A DNA stretch of 6,027 nt from Bacteroidales bacterium (GCA_009784635.1 WRBG01000121.1:1-6027); one strand, 5' to 3'; numbered from the stretch's first letter, positions 1 to 5,858 are shown. The notes: generated by a model from the letters alone, not told the origin. A program made the numbers and translations.

Positions 1-199
1 CAAGTCTTTCAGAGCTTCCCTTAGAGGTGTCTCGGATATGAAATTCTTTCTTTTCAGACTTTCTAATATCTACGCCTAAACACAGGGTTTTGCCGGTGAA
101 CCCTTCTCTCTCTCTCTCTCTCTCAATGAGTACACTACATACCACCCCCGCACGCAGCATCCTGCGCAGGCGCAACATGTAATGAGAAAGCATATACAT
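1..199 (-). CDS. Partial unknown protein with in-frame (GA)10 tract, N-terminal part only
   Basis: A leftward frame starts at ATG 199 (or the in-frame ATG at 193) and stays open for 66 codons to the window edge, so its stop and most of its length are not visible. The first 25 residues are rich in Leu, Met and Arg. Residues 26-32 are an acidic/basic alternation (ERERERE) written by the GA tract. The part beyond the tract, from GFTGKTLCLG to KGSSERL, looks like ordinary soluble protein and contains many Lys, Glu and Ser. I recognise no domain. A promoter-like element ends about 19 bases upstream of the start, which supports expression. An open stretch of 66 codons can occur by chance, and the low-complexity start weakens the case, so this is a candidate only. 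A different gene boundary, with the true start outside the window, is also possible. Confidence 0.42.
   Translation of the reverse strand, partial: MYMLSHYMLRLRRMLRAGVVCSVLIEREREREGFTGKTLCLGVDIRKSEKKEFHIRDTSKGSSERL
105..124. repeat. (TC)10 / (GA)10 dinucleotide microsatellite
   Basis: Ten perfect TC units on the + strand, read as GA on the - strand. The tract lies inside the leftward reading frame at codons 26-32. Such tracts change length by slipped-strand mispairing during replication. A two-base change here would shift the frame. Confidence 0.95.
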
Positions 200-217
200 C
201 GTTTAATCGTATGGGCA

Positions 218-247
218 CAAAGATAAGAAAAAATTTTAAAAAACCAA
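218..247 (-). promoter_or_regulatory. Bacteroidota-type promoter for the leftward frame
   Basis: On the - strand a TTG (245-247) is followed by 19 bases and then TATCTTTG (218-225). This fits the Bacteroidota consensus TTTG-N19-TAnnTTTG in the -7 box and spacing, with one position short in the -33 box. Transcription would start near 211, about 12 bases before the ATG at 199. The spacer is a nearly pure A/T run, as is common in such promoters. Confidence 0.6.
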
Positions 248-276
248 GAAGAAGTCAGATTTTGTTTAAAAAATTG

Positions 277-284
277 TAACTTTG
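277..284 (+). promoter_or_regulatory. Predicted -7 box for mntA-hepT
   Basis: TAACTTTG matches the Bacteroidota -7 consensus TAnnTTTG exactly. A start of transcription near 291 would give a leader of about 19 bases before the mntA ATG. No TTTG sits at the ideal distance; the nearest (261-264) is only 12 bases upstream, so the promoter may be weak or need an activator. It is divergent from the promoter at 218-247, and the two share the A/T-rich stretch around 226-275. Confidence 0.5.
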
Positions 285-309
285 TGCTTTTAATCGAAAG
301 AAGTTAATC

Positions 310-609
310 ATGAATATAGTTGAACAAAACATCAATTTGGTTTCTCAATTTTGCAGGAAGCACTATGTTGAGAACATGTATGTGTTTGGCTCTGTCCTTA
401 CAGAAGATTTTTTGCCTTCGAGTGACATTGATTTTCTGGTAAATTTCGGAAAGGTTAAACTTGAGCATTATTTTGACAACTATATTGCATTGAAGACAAG
501 TTTAGAACAACTTTTTGACCATTCTGTTGATTTAGTAGAGGAAAAAACTGTAAAAAACCCGGTTTTGCGTCGCTCAATTGATAGAAATAAAAAAATGATT
601 TATGGATGA
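310..609 (+). CDS. mntA: MntA-like minimal nucleotidyltransferase, antitoxin of a HEPN/MNT pair
   Basis: A 99-residue minimal nucleotidyltransferase. The signature Gly27-Ser28 is followed by Asp39-x-Asp41 (SSDIDFLV), with a third acidic residue at Asp74 (SVDLV). Together these form the metal- and nucleotide-binding site of the polymerase-beta fold. The length is usual for the family and all the catalytic positions are present. In characterised pairs MntA adds AMP units to a tyrosine of its partner HepT and so silences that RNase; this role is inferred here from family and neighbour. The stop overlaps the hepT start by 8 bases, which suggests translational coupling. The gene is visibly more AT-rich than the genes to its right, consistent with acquisition by transfer. 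The ATG at 310 is preceded by only a weak purine stretch. Confidence 0.87.
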   Translation: MNIVEQNINLVSQFCRKHYVENMYVFGSVLTEDFLPSSDIDFLVNFGKVKLEHYFDNYIALKTSLEQLFDHSVDLVEEKTVKNPVLRRSIDRNKKMIYG

Positions 610-934
610 GCGTGTAGAAAAATGGCTATATGACATTCGATTTGCAATTGAAGAGATTGACGGTTATTTTGAAAATAATGTAAAGGCCTTTGCTGATTTT
701 AAACAAAACTTGATGCTGAAACGTGCAATAGAACGAAATCTCGAAATCATCGGCGAAGCCACAAACCGCATTTTAACGCGACAACCGGATATCGAAATAA
801 TCAACGCAAGGAAAATAGTCAATTTGCGAAATTTTATTATCCATTCATACGATAGTATTTCCGACGAAAATATTTGGGCTATAGTGGTCAATAATTTACC
901 GGAATTAAAAAAAGAGATAGACCGTCTAATTTGA
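602..934 (+). CDS. hepT: HepT-like HEPN-domain ribonuclease toxin (DUF86 family)
   Basis: A 110-residue, mostly helical protein of the DUF86/HepT-like family. The diagnostic motif RX4HXY is intact: Arg76, His81 and Tyr83 in RNFIIHSY. Arg and His are the RNase residues of HEPN toxins. The tyrosine corresponds to the one AMPylated by MntA in characterised pairs. An early segment (IERNLEIIGEA, residues 43-53) is typical of this family too. The ATG lies inside the end of mntA, so antitoxin comes first and toxin second; some studied pairs have the opposite order. The intact motif argues for an active toxin rather than a decayed copy. The likely target is RNA in the cytoplasm, but the specific substrate cannot be read from sequence. 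It is AT-rich like mntA. Confidence 0.87.
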   Translation: MDERVEKWLYDIRFAIEEIDGYFENNVKAFADFKQNLMLKRAIERNLEIIGEATNRILTRQPDIEIINARKIVNLRNFIIHSYDSISDENIWAIVVNNLPELKKEIDRLI

Positions 935-956
935 TGTTTATTCTGCCCATTGCCTT

Positions 957-1002
957 GGCTGTGGACATCATAAGACAAGAGACTGCCCAATGATGAACAG
1001 CC
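957..1002. repeat. Imperfect inverted repeat between convergent genes
   Basis: GGCTGT (957-962) and CATCAT (966-971) are mirrored by ATGATG (990-995) and ACAGCC (997-1002), giving a 12-pair stem with a small bulge and an 18-base loop. It lies between the ends of hepT and the lipoprotein gene, where a two-way terminator would be expected. No T-run follows on either side, so it is not a classical intrinsic terminator. CTGCCCA also occurs twice nearby (943-949 and 983-989). The rest of the 935-1066 spacer shows no gene. Confidence 0.4.
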
Positions 1003-1066
1003 CCTTACTTCTTCGCGACCTAGTAGTTTCAATTAACAAATGCAACTTTAGGTTGATAAAATTTCT

Positions 1067-2584
1067 CTATTGCAGTTTCAATGTTGGGTAGTGGCCGGCC
1101 ACAAAATGCCAATAGTTGGCGTTCCAGTTGGGCCCGTTTGGAGCGGCGGTAGTCCACCATTCCGGTGTGGGAACGGTTGCACAGTCTGCGCCATCAAGGG
1201 TGTCGCCGCCTTTGACGAGCGTTGTTTTGCCGGTTATGGTCATGTCATTACGCGCAAAATTGTTGGCGGACGTACTGCCGGCAAGGGTAGAGCCTGTCAC
1301 CCGTCCAAGGTCAGAGCCACCGGTGGCTGTAACGCTTGGGTTGAACGCCACGCAGTTGAATATGATGCCACCAACCATTTGTCCTACCACGCCGCCTATG
1401 GCACGTGTCCCGCCTACCGCGCCGGTGGCATAGCAGTTAGATATACTGCCGTAAGTAGCTCCTACCACACCGCCGATAAAGTTACTTCCGCTGACGTTTC
1501 CGGTAACATAGCAGTTGGATATACTGCTCCCGCCATCTACCCATCCCGCCACGCCGCCAACAAAGTTTTGGCCTTTGATGCCGCCGGCTGCGCCGAGCGT
1601 TATTTCTACCCCAAGGTTTTTGACGGTAGCGCCGCTGCCTATGTAACCGAACAGCCCAACATCGTTTGTTGTTGGACGGTTTATCGTGAGGCCGGTGATT
1701 TTGTAGCCTGCTCCGTCAAGAGCGCCTGTAAACCGGTTGGACATTGTTCCAATGGGCAACCATCCTGCCGCACCCCATTGGGAAAAGCCTGCGCCGCCGG
1801 AAAGGTAGGATGCGAGGTCAATATCGGCTCCCAATTCGTAGTGGGCCAACATGTTGTTGCGCACGTTGTTTAAATTTGCAGCCGTCATAATAATGTAGGG
1901 ATTGCTTGCCGAGCCGTCTCCGGCCATTGCCCTTACCGTAAAACTCACGGTGAACGTGGCGTTTGCTCCGTTTGTGCCGCTGACGGAGATGGTTCGGTTA
2001 TAGGTACCTGCGGCCAAACCTATATGGGGGCGCACCGTAAAGGTAGCTGTGCCGCCGGAGGCAATGGTTACAGGCAGTGGCGCTGTGATGTTGTAATTTG
2101 TCGCCTCCGGCTGCGAGAGCGTTACGGAGCTTGTGCCTGTATTGGTGATGGTAATGGTCTGCGCCGCGGGTTGCGTGTAGCCAACGAGCGGACTGCCAAA
2201 ATTCAGCGCGGCGGGCGAAAGGCTAATGCCGTGGGCGACCGGTGGCAATTCCGTTACCGTAACGGTTTTATCGGCGAGAACAAGGCTGCCGTCAACAGCT
2301 ACGGCGCGAATGGTCGCCGTACCTGCGCTGACTCCTGTTACCACGCCGGTAGAGGCATTTACAGTAGCAATAGTTGGAGTAAGGGTGCCCCACGTAATGT
2401 TTTTATTTGTGGCATCGGGGGGCGTTACCGTGGCCGTGAGGGTGGTGGTACGGCCTACCAATACCGACACCGTTCCTGCGGGGGTGATGGTAATGCCCGT
2501 TACGGCAATAGTTATCGGGTCGAGATAGCAACTTACGGCCGTCAGCGTTAGCGCGGCCATTGCCAAGAGTAATGTTTTTTTCAT
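1067..2584 (-). CDS. Predicted surface lipoprotein with Ig-like (Big_2) domain and GLUG repeats
   Basis: 505 residues from the ATG at 2584. Residues 1-19 are a lipoprotein signal peptide: MKK, a hydrophobic core, then AVSC with Cys19 as lipidation site. Residues about 25-112 fit a bacterial Ig-like group 2 domain (VTGITITPAG, then GVVTGVSAGTATI). Residues about 118-218 look like a second beta-sandwich with an NTGTSSVTL stretch, similar to choice-of-anchor/ASPM-SPD2-hydin modules. From 222 the GDGSASNPY segment leads to FTGALDGAGYKITGL and GLFGYIGSGATVKNLGV, the usual entry to a GLUG region. Three GLUG repeats follow (341-366, 368-392, 395-420). No type IX secretion C-terminal domain is visible; the end WHFVAGHYPTLKLQ is typical of GLUG proteins. 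The role is probably adhesion or envelope binding, inferred from architecture only. An earlier TTG at 2617 is unlikely, because it falls inside the predicted -7 box. The gene is GC-richer than its neighbours, which makes long false frames on the other strand. Confidence 0.85.
   Translation of the reverse strand: MKKTLLLAMAALTLTAVSCYLDPITIAVTGITITPAGTVSVLVGRTTTLTATVTPPDATNKNITWGTLTPTIATVNASTGVVTGVSAGTATIRAVAVDGSLVLADKTVTVTELPPVAHGISLSPAALNFGSPLVGYTQPAAQTITITNTGTSSVTLSQPEATNYNITAPLPVTIASGGTATFTVRPHIGLAAGTYNRTISVSGTNGANATFTVSFTVRAMAGDGSASNPYIIMTAANLNNVRNNMLAHYELGADIDLASYLSGGAGFSQWGAAGWLPIGTMSNRFTGALDGAGYKITGLTINRPTTNDVGLFGYIGSGATVKNLGVEITLGAAGGIKGQNFVGGVAGWVDGGSSISNCYVTGNVSGSNFIGGVVGATYGSISNCYATGAVGGTRAIGGVVGQMVGGIIFNCVAFNPSVTATGGSDLGRVTGSTLAGSTSANNFARNDMTITGKTTLVKGGDTLDGADCATVPTPEWWTTAAPNGPNWNANYWHFVAGHYPTLKLQ
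1325..1564 (-). repeat. Three tandem GLUG repeats, period about 78-81 bases
   Basis: The protein repeats are also visible in DNA. The + strand word GCAGTTGGATATACT at 1511 recurs as GCAGTTAGATATACT at 1433, and in part as GCAGTTGAATAT at 1352, so the spacings are 78 and 81 bases. Each copy encodes the S/F-N-C core of a GLUG unit (ISNCYVTG, ISNCYATG, then the divergent IFNCVAFN). The repeats have diverged, so recent unit loss or gain is not evident. Confidence 0.7.
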
Positions 2585-2614
2585 GAGCTTGGAATTTTGA
2601 TTGACTGTAGGACG

Positions 2615-2644
2615 CAAATGTAATAAAAATTTTGCTTAAACCAA
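2615..2644 (-). promoter_or_regulatory. Bacteroidota-type promoter for the GLUG lipoprotein gene
   Basis: On the - strand TTG (2642-2644) is followed by 19 bases and TACATTTG (2615-2622), an exact match to the -7 consensus TAnnTTTG at the right spacing. Transcription would start near 2608, giving a leader of about 24 bases before ATG 2584. This separates the lipoprotein gene from the operon upstream and fixes its start downstream of the TTG at 2617. Confidence 0.68.
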
Positions 2645-2673
2645 GAAAAGCCTCCGTCAAGCAAGGGATTATC

Positions 2674-3570
2674 CTATCGATTAGTCTTATTTCGTGTATA
2701 TTGCGACAAAATCAATCCGACTACAACAATGGCGATGCCCAGCACTTTGCGGGCGGGAAGGGCTTCTTCTCCAAGCATGAAGGCCCCCATGGCGGTGACT
2801 ACCGGAATCAGACTGGTAAAAGTGGAGGCTCTGGAGATGCCCAGTTCTCTGATGGTGTTGATAAATAGAAAGTAGCAAAGGCAGGAACAAAAAACGGCCA
2901 AGAGGAGGAGGGGACGCATCAATTCCCAAGTAAAAGAGAGCGTTTTTACGGTTTCATAATCAATAAAAAAGAACAGGGGCATGAAGTAGATTGCCCCAAT
3001 TATGTGCTGCCATGTATTGAGGGTGATGCTGTTGTACTGATTAGACAATTTTTTGATGACCAAGGAGTAAGCCACTGCCGAAAAAACGGCCAAAAACAGC
3101 ATGGCCACGCCGACCGGATGTTCTACGCCGCCGAATCCGTTCTCAAAGACCACGATACAGATGCCCGGAAGGGTCAAAAAAATGCCAACCATATTTGATT
3201 TGCTGACCCTTTCGCGAAAGACCGCCATGGCAAATATCATCGAAAATATAGGTATCGTGGCAATGACCACAGAGCAGAGGGTGGGAGAAGAGGTGAGCTT
3301 CATGCCAAAGGTTTCGCCAATGAAGTAGAGAAAAGGTTCTGTGAGGGCCAAGAGCAAAAACCATTTGATGTCTTTTTTGCGAGGTAGTTGCAACTGTCTT
3401 GTTCCCAGCGTAACAGCCAAAAGGACAACGCCGGCGATGGCCATCCTAAAGAATACTAGAGCATAAACCGGCATCCCTAACTTTAATATCTGATTGCTCC
3501 AAATGAAAGAGAATCCCCAAAAGAACATGGCGACGCAAATGGAAATATAGGTAACGGTTTTCTTGTTCAA
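2674..3570 (-). CDS. EamA/DMT-family transporter, inner membrane
   Basis: 298 residues with about ten hydrophobic segments (roughly 7-25, 36-55, 69-86, 97-117, 126-143, 153-172, 186-204, 219-238, 251-266, 275-291). These form two EamA repeats (about 8-141 and 153-290), the normal layout and length of drug/metabolite transporters. Family marks include MFFWGFSFI in the first segment, FRE (118-120) after the fourth, and GEEALPARKVLGIAIVVVG near the end. The substrate cannot be inferred; relatives export amino acids, metabolites or drugs. The start is odd. The frame opens with TTG at 3570, and the first ATG (residue 15) falls inside the first membrane segment, so TTG is the better choice. It lies 12 bases after pyrC, in the same frame and separated by one TAA. 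It is probably the last gene of the GT2-pyrC operon. Confidence 0.88.
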   Translation of the reverse strand: MNKKTVTYISICVAMFFWGFSFIWSNQILKLGMPVYALVFFRMAIAGVVLLAVTLGTRQLQLPRKKDIKWFLLLALTEPFLYFIGETFGMKLTSSPTLCSVVIATIPIFSMIFAMAVFRERVSKSNMVGIFLTLPGICIVVFENGFGGVEHPVGVAMLFLAVFSAVAYSLVIKKLSNQYNSITLNTWQHIIGAIYFMPLFFFIDYETVKTLSFTWELMRPLLLLAVFCSCLCYFLFINTIRELGISRASTFTSLIPVVTAMGAFMLGEEALPARKVLGIAIVVVGLILSQYTRNKTNR

Positions 3571-3582
3571 TGTTTTTGGGTA

Positions 3583-4923
3583 TTAATGGGCAAATCGGAG
3601 CGCTTGGGCATAGCGCTCGGCGGCTACTCCCTTTTGGGCCGTATAGGCCAATCGTCCGTTTACAAAAGTATGGCTGACGCTGACCGGAATGTGTGTGCGG
3701 GAAAACGGACTCCATCCGCAGGTATAATACAAGGTGTTGGGATGGGAAGTATCGGTGGGCGTATGGGGGTCAATAAGCGCCAAGTCGGCATAATAACCTT
3801 TTCTGATGAATCCCCGCTCTGCCACGCCAAAGTTTTGGGCCGGGCCGTGGCACATGCAGGCGACCACTTCCTCAAGGGTAAAAATACCCTCTTTGGCCAT
3901 TCCAAACATCAGGGGCAGACTGTGTTGTATCAGCGGAACCCCCGAAGGAGCTTGCAGATAGGGGGCTTGTTTTTCCTCCCAAGTGTGGGGCGCGTGGTCG
4001 GTAGCTACCACCCGAACAATGCCTTTTCGTATTGCCTCTCTGAGCGCTTCGCGGTCTTGTGCCGACTTAATGGCGGGGTTGCATTTAATCAGATTGCCGT
4101 AGTCGGCATAGTCTTGGTCGGTAAAATAGAGGTGGTGTACGCAGATTTCTCCGGTGATGGCAGGCGTTGTTTCCCTAACTTGGGCAAGCAAGGCTACTTC
4201 TTCTTTGGTGGTGAGGTGTATAACATGCAAGCGGCTTTGGTGCTTCAAGGCAAGGGCCATTGCCTTTTGGGTAGAGGCAATACAGGCCTCCCGACTGCGG
4301 ATAACAGGGTGTTGCTTAGGAGGAATGGAGTCTCCATACTTTTCCTTGGCCTCCTGTATATTTTTTCTGATGATTGCTTCTTCTTCGCAATGGACGGCAA
4401 TCAACACAGGCGATTCCTTAAATATACGTTCCAGAATATCTGCTCGGTCTACCAGCATGTCTCCGGTGGATGAGCCCATAAACACCTTGACGCCGGGGAC
4501 AAGGGACGGGTCGGCCTTTTTAATCTCCTCTATGTTCTCGTGGTTGGCGCCCAAATAAAATGCGTAATTCGCATGGGAGTCGGCGGCGGCGATTTTGTAT
4601 TTCTCTGCGAGTAAAGACATTGTGCAGCAGGGCGGTTGGGTGTTGGGCATATCCATGAAAGAGGTAACGCCGCCTGCCACCGCGGCAGCGCTTTCTGTGG
4701 CGATACATCCTTTTTGCGGCGCGCCCGGCTCTCTAAAATGTACTTGGTCGTCAATCGCCCCCGGAATAAGCCACTTGCCGGCAGCATCTATAACATCATC
4801 CGCGGTCGGAAGTTTCTCTCCGGACAGGTAAATTTCTTTAATCCGGCCTTCTGCAAGAAGCAGGCTTCCTAAAAAGGAGCGGCCTTCGTTTATTATGGTC
4901 GCGTTTTTAATAAGTAGAGACAT
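3583..4923 (-). CDS. pyrC: Dihydroorotase (amidohydrolase superfamily), pyrimidine biosynthesis
   Basis: 446 residues, the usual length for the long type I dihydroorotase/allantoinase-like group. The enzyme cyclises N-carbamoyl-aspartate to dihydroorotate in de novo UMP synthesis, in the cytoplasm. Visible marks are IDDQVHFREPG (57-67), MPNT (92-95), GVKVFMGSSTG (144-154) with Lys146 as the probable carboxylated metal bridge, His178 (VHCEEE), His236 (LHVIHL), CNPAIKS (281-287), Asp309 in ATDHAPH, and the C-terminal GYYADLALID typical of amidohydrolases. In the metal motif DxHxH the first His is replaced by Gln60, while His62 remains; the codon is clearly CAA. From memory this Gln is common in Bacteroidota dihydroorotases, so it need not mean loss of activity. 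Allantoinase is the main alternative, but the operon and overall sequence favour PyrC. It starts 6 bases after the GT2 stop. Confidence 0.92.
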   Translation of the reverse strand: MSLLIKNATIINEGRSFLGSLLLAEGRIKEIYLSGEKLPTADDVIDAAGKWLIPGAIDDQVHFREPGAPQKGCIATESAAAVAGGVTSFMDMPNTQPPCCTMSLLAEKYKIAAADSHANYAFYLGANHENIEEIKKADPSLVPGVKVFMGSSTGDMLVDRADILERIFKESPVLIAVHCEEEAIIRKNIQEAKEKYGDSIPPKQHPVIRSREACIASTQKAMALALKHQSRLHVIHLTTKEEVALLAQVRETTPAITGEICVHHLYFTDQDYADYGNLIKCNPAIKSAQDREALREAIRKGIVRVVATDHAPHTWEEKQAPYLQAPSGVPLIQHSLPLMFGMAKEGIFTLEEVVACMCHGPAQNFGVAERGFIRKGYYADLALIDPHTPTDTSHPNTLYYTCGWSPFSRTHIPVSVSHTFVNGRLAYTAQKGVAAERYAQALRFAH

Positions 4924-4929
4924 AGTTAG

Positions 4930-5652
4930 TTATATTGTAGGACGAATTTTTCTGAAACGGAGTTTGAGTACACCCCAAAAGGCCTCTCCAAAAATACTGC
5001 TGCTCATTTTAGAAGTCCCCATGCTGCGGTCAATAAAAATAATCGGAACCTCTTTGATGGTGCATCCAAGTTTGTAGGCATGGTACTTCATTTCGATTTG
5101 AAAGCCGTAACCCCTCATTTTGATATGGTCTAAATTGATGGCCTCCAGCGTTTTTCTTGTATAGCAAATGAAACCGGCGGTGGTATCGTAAATTTTCATG
5201 CCCAGCACCGTGCGCACATACTTAGAGGCAAAGTAAGAGGTCAACACCCGCTTAATGGGCCAATTGACCACGCTGACGCCGCAACAGTAGCGGGAACCGA
5301 TAGCCATATCCGCCCCTTTCGCGCAGGCTTGATATAAGGTAGGCAGGTCGGCGGGATTGTGCGAAAAATCGGCATCCATTTCAAAGATATAATCGTACTG
5401 ATGCGCCATTGCCCACTTAAAACCGGTCAGATAGGCAGTCCCAAGCCCTTGCTTTCCCTCTCTTTCTATGATATGCACCCGCTCCTGTCCCTCTTTCTGT
5501 ATTTTTTTTACAATGGCAGCCGTACCGTCCGGCGAACCGTCGTCTATAACCAAAATATGGAAGGATTCCTTGAGGCTTAAAACCGATTGAAGAATTTTTT
5601 CAATGTTTTCTCTCTCGTTGTATGTTGGTATGATTACCAATTTCTTATCCAT
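4930..5652 (-). CDS. Polyprenol-phosphate mannosyltransferase-like GT2 glycosyltransferase (DPM1 type)
   Basis: 240 residues forming a single GT-A domain. Motifs in order are PTYNE (9-13), DDGSPDGT (37-44, nucleotide binding), DAD (93-95, metal binding), GSRY (119-122), DTTAGF (156-161), GYGFQIE (181-187) and DRSMGTSKMS (208-217). This set is that of dolichol/polyprenol-phosphate mannose synthases, which transfer mannose from GDP-mannose to a lipid carrier at the inner face of the membrane. There is no C-terminal membrane segment or GtrA-like fusion, so it is the short soluble or membrane-associated form. Sugar identity is inferred; other hexoses are possible. It is the first gene of a tight operon with pyrC and the transporter. 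I recall the pairing of such a GT2 gene with pyrC in other Bacteroidota, without having checked. Confidence 0.88.
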   Translation of the reverse strand: MDKKLVIIPTYNERENIEKILQSVLSLKESFHILVIDDGSPDGTAAIVKKIQKEGQERVHIIEREGKQGLGTAYLTGFKWAMAHQYDYIFEMDADFSHNPADLPTLYQACAKGADMAIGSRYCCGVSVVNWPIKRVLTSYFASKYVRTVLGMKIYDTTAGFICYTRKTLEAINLDHIKMRGYGFQIEMKYHAYKLGCTIKEVPIIFIDRSMGTSKMSSSIFGEAFWGVLKLRFRKIRPTI

Positions 5653-5684
5653 GAATTACAGATTGTTTTGAACCAATAAAAGCG

Positions 5685-5692
5685 CGAAGGTA
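5685..5692 (-). promoter_or_regulatory. Possible -7 box for the GT2-pyrC-transporter operon
   Basis: On the - strand TACCTTCG fits the -7 consensus TAnnTTTG at all but one fixed position. Transcription would start near 5678, about 26 bases before the GT2 ATG. No TTTG lies at the usual distance upstream (candidates give 12 or 25 bases), so the call is weak. It sits about 32 bases from the -33 box of the divergent rRNA promoter. Confidence 0.38.
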
Positions 5693-5723
5693 GAAAGAAA
5701 TTTTCAAAATTATGTTACAAAAG

Positions 5724-5754
5724 TTTGGTGGTTTCAAAAAAGTCTCTACCTTTG
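5724..5754 (+). promoter_or_regulatory. Consensus rRNA operon promoter
   Basis: TTTG (5724-5727), 19 bases, then TACCTTTG (5747-5754) is a perfect match to the Bacteroidota promoter consensus. The preceding 30 bases are strongly A/T-rich and could act as an UP element. Transcription would begin near 5760-5762, giving a leader of about 155 bases before mature 16S rRNA. Confidence 0.85.
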
Positions 5755-5764
5755 CAGCCCGTTT

Positions 5765-5806
5765 CGGATTTAGCGTCCGATGCGGAGACAAGAATGGTCT
5801 TTGAAA
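5765..5806 (+). promoter_or_regulatory. rRNA leader hairpin plus boxA-like antitermination element
   Basis: CGGA (5765-5768), TCCG (5776-5779) and CGGA (5783-5786) can form either of two alternative short hairpins. After them comes TGGTCTTTGAAA (5795-5806), which matches the bacterial boxA consensus TGCTCTTTAACA at 9 of 12 positions. A hairpin followed by boxA in an rRNA leader resembles the Nus-factor antitermination site of other bacteria. The function is inferred. Confidence 0.5.
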
Positions 5807-5817
5807 TATTGGAAAGA

Positions 5818-5838
5818 AGTACAATTTAACAGTACAAT
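5818..5838 (+). repeat. Direct repeat AGTACAAT x2 in the rRNA leader
   Basis: AGTACAAT occurs at 5818-5825 and 5831-5838, 13 bases apart. As GTAC is its own complement, the two copies could also pair in a 4-base stem. No known role; it may be part of a processing structure. Confidence 0.4.
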
Positions 5839-5858
5839 AAAGAGTAAAACGTTAATTC

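Noticed and set aside
1..79. Possible C-terminal end of a rightward gene (+ frame 2, stop near 77-79)
   Set aside because: The frame is only about 25 codons long inside the window, with no motif. The opposite frame has a promoter and a longer open stretch.
664..1032. - strand reading frame of 122 codons across hepT and the spacer
   Set aside because: It mostly mirrors hepT, which has an intact catalytic motif. The extra part in the spacer resembles no family I know.
1091..1102. 12-base perfect palindrome GTGGCCGGCCAC
   Set aside because: It lies inside the coding sequence of the lipoprotein C-terminus (VAGH) and needs no other explanation.
1070..1873. Long + strand reading frame of 267 codons
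   Set aside because: It is the complement of the GLUG lipoprotein gene, rich in Cys, His and Ala with no recognisable domain. It follows from the GC-rich codon pattern of the real gene.
2024..2551. + strand reading frame of 175 codons
   Set aside because: It lies opposite the Ig-like part of the lipoprotein gene, has low-complexity Gly/Arg-rich composition and no promoter or family resemblance.
2645..2673. Possible terminator after the transporter gene
   Set aside because: I found only a 3-base stem and no T-run, so there is no support for an intrinsic terminator.
3586..4473. + strand reading frame of 295 codons
   Set aside because: It lies opposite pyrC, whose domain motifs are clear. The + product shows no conserved motif.
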